This document shows positions 51,456 through 52,930 of a stretch of DNA of 52,930 nucleotides, in pieces (position 1 is the stretch's first letter; the number at the start of each line of letters is the position of its first letter). The notes below the pieces were generated by a model. That model was not told the origin of the DNA. It made no database searches and saw only the letters and a list, made by a program, of their open reading frames with translations. The translations under genes were made by a program, and so were the position numbers. The DNA is from JALOAD01 sp023228995 [NCBI: Candidatus Muiribacterium halophilum] (GTDB taxonomy: Bacteria > Muiribacteriota > Muiribacteriia > Muiribacteriales). The stretch covers positions 1 through 52,930 of the forward strand of contig JALOAD010000024.1 in the NCBI GenBank assembly GCA_023228995.1, given 5' to 3'.

Positions 51456-52243
51456 AAAAAAAGGAAGTTAATCCAACTAATTTTGAATTGGAATTTTCTA
51501 CAGTGTGGAGTTTCCCAAAAAGAGGCGATTGGGCTACGCATAATCCTGAATACAGAGGAAATTTTGCTCCACAAATCCCAAGAAATATTATTGAATTCTT
51601 TAGCAAACCGGGAGATTTAATAATAGATCCAATGTGTGGCAGTGGAACCACATTAGTTGAAGCGAAATTATTGCATAGAAATGCAATAGGATTTGATATA
51701 AACCCCGAAACAGTAAAAATTGCAAAAAAAAATTTAAAATTTGAATATAATTCAGAAACAGAACAAAAAGTAAAAAAAGGTAATGCAAGAAAAATAAAAT
51801 CAATAAAAAATAAATCAGTTGATTTAATTATTACTCATCCACCATACTTAAATATTGTTAAGTATTCTGAAGGAAAAATAGAAGGAGACCTTTCAAATAC
51901 TGGCAATGTTGAAAAATTCTGCAATGAAATAGAATTAGTTGCTAATGAAATGTTTAGAATTCTTAAACCTGACAAATACTGTGCGATATTAATGGGAGAT
52001 ACTAGAAGAGGATGCCATTTTGTTCCGTTAGCTTACAGAGTTATGGATAGATTTTTAAAAGCAGGTTTTGTTTTAAAAGAAGATATAATAAAAGCCCAGC
52101 ATAATTGCAAAATGACAAATTATTGGAAATGGCGTTCAAAACATATGGGGTTTTATATGATAATGCATGAACATTTATTCATATTTAGAAAACCAACACC
52201 TGAAGAAGATATGAAAAGAATTAAATGGAGTATAAATCCTTAA
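51452..52243 (+). CDS. Second DNA methyltransferase (N4/N6-amino type)
   Basis: 263 residues from TTG 51452, overlapping the nuclease stop (TTGA). Motif I IDPMCGSGTTLVEAKLLHRN comes before motif IV IITHPPYLNIVKYS; the motif IV Asp/Asn/Ser is replaced by His in HPPY. DpnII-like systems often carry a second methyltransferase active on single-stranded or hemimethylated DNA, and the coupling here fits that use. Motif order differs from the DpnA beta class, so a different enzyme recruited to the same role is possible. Confidence 0.78.
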   Translation: MKKKEVNPTNFELEFSTVWSFPKRGDWATHNPEYRGNFAPQIPRNIIEFFSKPGDLIIDPMCGSGTTLVEAKLLHRNAIGFDINPETVKIAKKNLKFEYNSETEQKVKKGNARKIKSIKNKSVDLIITHPPYLNIVKYSEGKIEGDLSNTGNVEKFCNEIELVANEMFRILKPDKYCAILMGDTRRGCHFVPLAYRVMDRFLKAGFVLKEDIIKAQHNCKMTNYWKWRSKHMGFYMIMHEHLFIFRKPTPEEDMKRIKWSINP

Positions 52244-52248
52244 TTAGT

Positions 52249-52500
52249 TTACTTTCTTCCTTCAATATACCCTTGACAAAAAGCACTAGAAGCACATTTG
52301 TGTCTTTGTGTAGAAGCTTGACTTTCTGGAAGTTTGTGTAATTCATCTTTAAGATTAAAATTATCATTTTTAGTTTTTCCATAATCAAATCCTTTCTCGT
52401 AAGCACATCCAGCACATTTGTGTCTTCCGACTCCACCTTGATCATCTTTTAAAGAATCTAAAATTTTTTTTATATCATCATGATTTTTATTACAATTCAT
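52249..52500 (-). CDS. Small duplicated Cys/His-motif protein linked to the restriction locus
   Basis: 83 residues from ATG 52500 (CCGGAG 7 bases upstream; ATG 52530 adds ten residues). Two related halves: GGVGRHKCAGCAYEKGFDYG and ASTQRHKCASSAFCQGYIEG, each with an H-x-C-x2-C/S core suited to metal or DNA binding. It is convergent with the second methyltransferase (stops 5 bases apart). From memory, short proteins with RHKCAxCAYexG motifs occur beside restriction genes; function unknown. Confidence 0.6.
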   Translation of the reverse strand: MNCNKNHDDIKKILDSLKDDQGGVGRHKCAGCAYEKGFDYGKTKNDNFNLKDELHKLPESQASTQRHKCASSAFCQGYIEGRK

Positions 52501-52879
52501 TTTATTCTCCGGGTTAATAAATTTTTTCATAGAATATAATTATTAATATATCATATAGTAATAAAATTGTAAACAAGTGTAAATGGCAAGTAAAAATCCA
52601 ATTTGTTCGGAAAATAAGTTTCCCAATTTAAGAACAAACAAATTCACTGTGATAATGGTTGAATAAATAGGATTATATTTTTAATTAATGAATTTATTCA
52701 TAATAACAATATATTTTGGAAATTGTAAAAAAATTTGCCAAAAACAAAATTGAAAAAATATGGAAATTTTGGTAAAATTAACACTAAGTATAAAAGCAAA
52801 GTATATAATGGCTGAAGAAATAGGACCATAGTCTTAATTTATAAATCCATGTATAATAAAATATATGGAGGAAAAGATT
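52501..52879. other. Non-coding AT-rich stretch before the IS element
   Basis: I see no gene here. The end of an IS3-type element must lie between about 52560 and 52860, but I could not fix its inverted repeat without the other end. Confidence 0.4.
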
Positions 52880-52930
52880 ATGAGTAAAAAAGGAAGAAGA
52901 GAATTCAGATCTGAATTTAAAGCAAAAGTG
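52880..52930 (+). CDS. IS3-family transposase OrfA, first 17 codons
   Basis: ATG 52880 follows ATGGAGGAAAAG. The visible MSKKGRREFRSEFKAKV is the start of IS3-type OrfA proteins (usually KRRxFxxEFKxKVALxA), a helix-turn-helix protein that with OrfB forms the transposase. The gene runs out of the window. Confidence 0.75.
   Translation, partial: MSKKGRREFRSEFKAKV

Noticed and set aside
51230-51803. Minus-strand ORFs inside the restriction-modification genes
   Set aside because: They are antisense to two overlapping genes with clear catalytic motifs.
1-52930. tRNA or rRNA genes
   Set aside because: Reading both strands I saw no convincing T-arm/anticodon combination and no rRNA-like GC-rich conserved block. 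A covariance scan was not possible.

Overview
The window is very AT-rich and comes from a diderm (outer-membrane) bacterium. The evidence for a diderm is a BtuB-like TonB-dependent receptor behind a cobalamin riboswitch, Sec signal peptides and a lipobox. A methyl-accepting chemotaxis receptor points to motility or taxis. I cannot assign a phylum from the sequence. TGA is used as a stop (for example in the overlapping Mrp genes), so the code looks standard.

Layout. (1) 1-6.7 kb: a large secreted TPR protein with a caspase-like (clan CD) C-terminal domain, followed by a PepSY-like secreted protein. Broken fragments of the same family lie on both sides and share a GC-rich 54-bp in-frame palindrome. 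(2) 6.8-12.4 kb: one eleven-gene operon for an Mrp/Mbh-type cation/proton antiporter, with a PtsN-like PTS IIA protein and a PII-like protein embedded. (3) 12.6-17.4 kb: a chemoreceptor, two small Cys-containing proteins, and the riboswitch-BtuB unit. (4) 17.5-28.7 kb: a rearranged region. It holds a broken MBOAT acyltransferase joined head-to-head to an SGNH-like fragment, a subtilase, a REP-associated tyrosine transposase (RAYT) with GGTGTCGGACC ends, and three paralogous ~550-aa proteins with variable hydrophobic C-terminal tails, each followed by a small membrane protein. A 1540-bp block covering the constant part is duplicated, apparently exactly. (5) 28.8-31.0 kb: a solute-binding-protein/DAACS symporter fusion. 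(6) 31.0-38.7 kb: a RiPP locus with seven tandem NHLP/Nif11-type precursors (one broken), a radical SAM/SPASM maturase, a B12-binding-type radical SAM enzyme and two double-GNAT proteins. (7) 38.8-45.6 kb: a broken ~1090-codon LRR gene and an unknown 150-aa gene that share a conserved hairpin leader, a ~300-bp MITE, and a periplasmic-binding lipoprotein with a hybrid histidine kinase. (8) 45.8-52.9 kb: a defence-like island with a DUF4258 protein, an iteron-like repeat, an HNH nuclease, a MazG-like protein, a Panacea antitoxin-like gene with a membrane partner and a 25-codon upstream ORF, a DpnII-type GATC restriction-modification set, and the start of an IS3-family transposase.

The most promising undescribed systems are the multi-precursor Cys-rich RiPP locus and the three-copy variable-tail/small-membrane-protein cassettes, which look like toxin-immunity pairs. 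The repeated hairpin leader is a third candidate. A network of RAYT-type inverted-repeat ends runs through the window and in one case supplies the C-terminus and stop codon of the RiPP maturase. No tRNA, rRNA or CRISPR array was seen. All homology statements come from reading motifs by eye; no searches were run.
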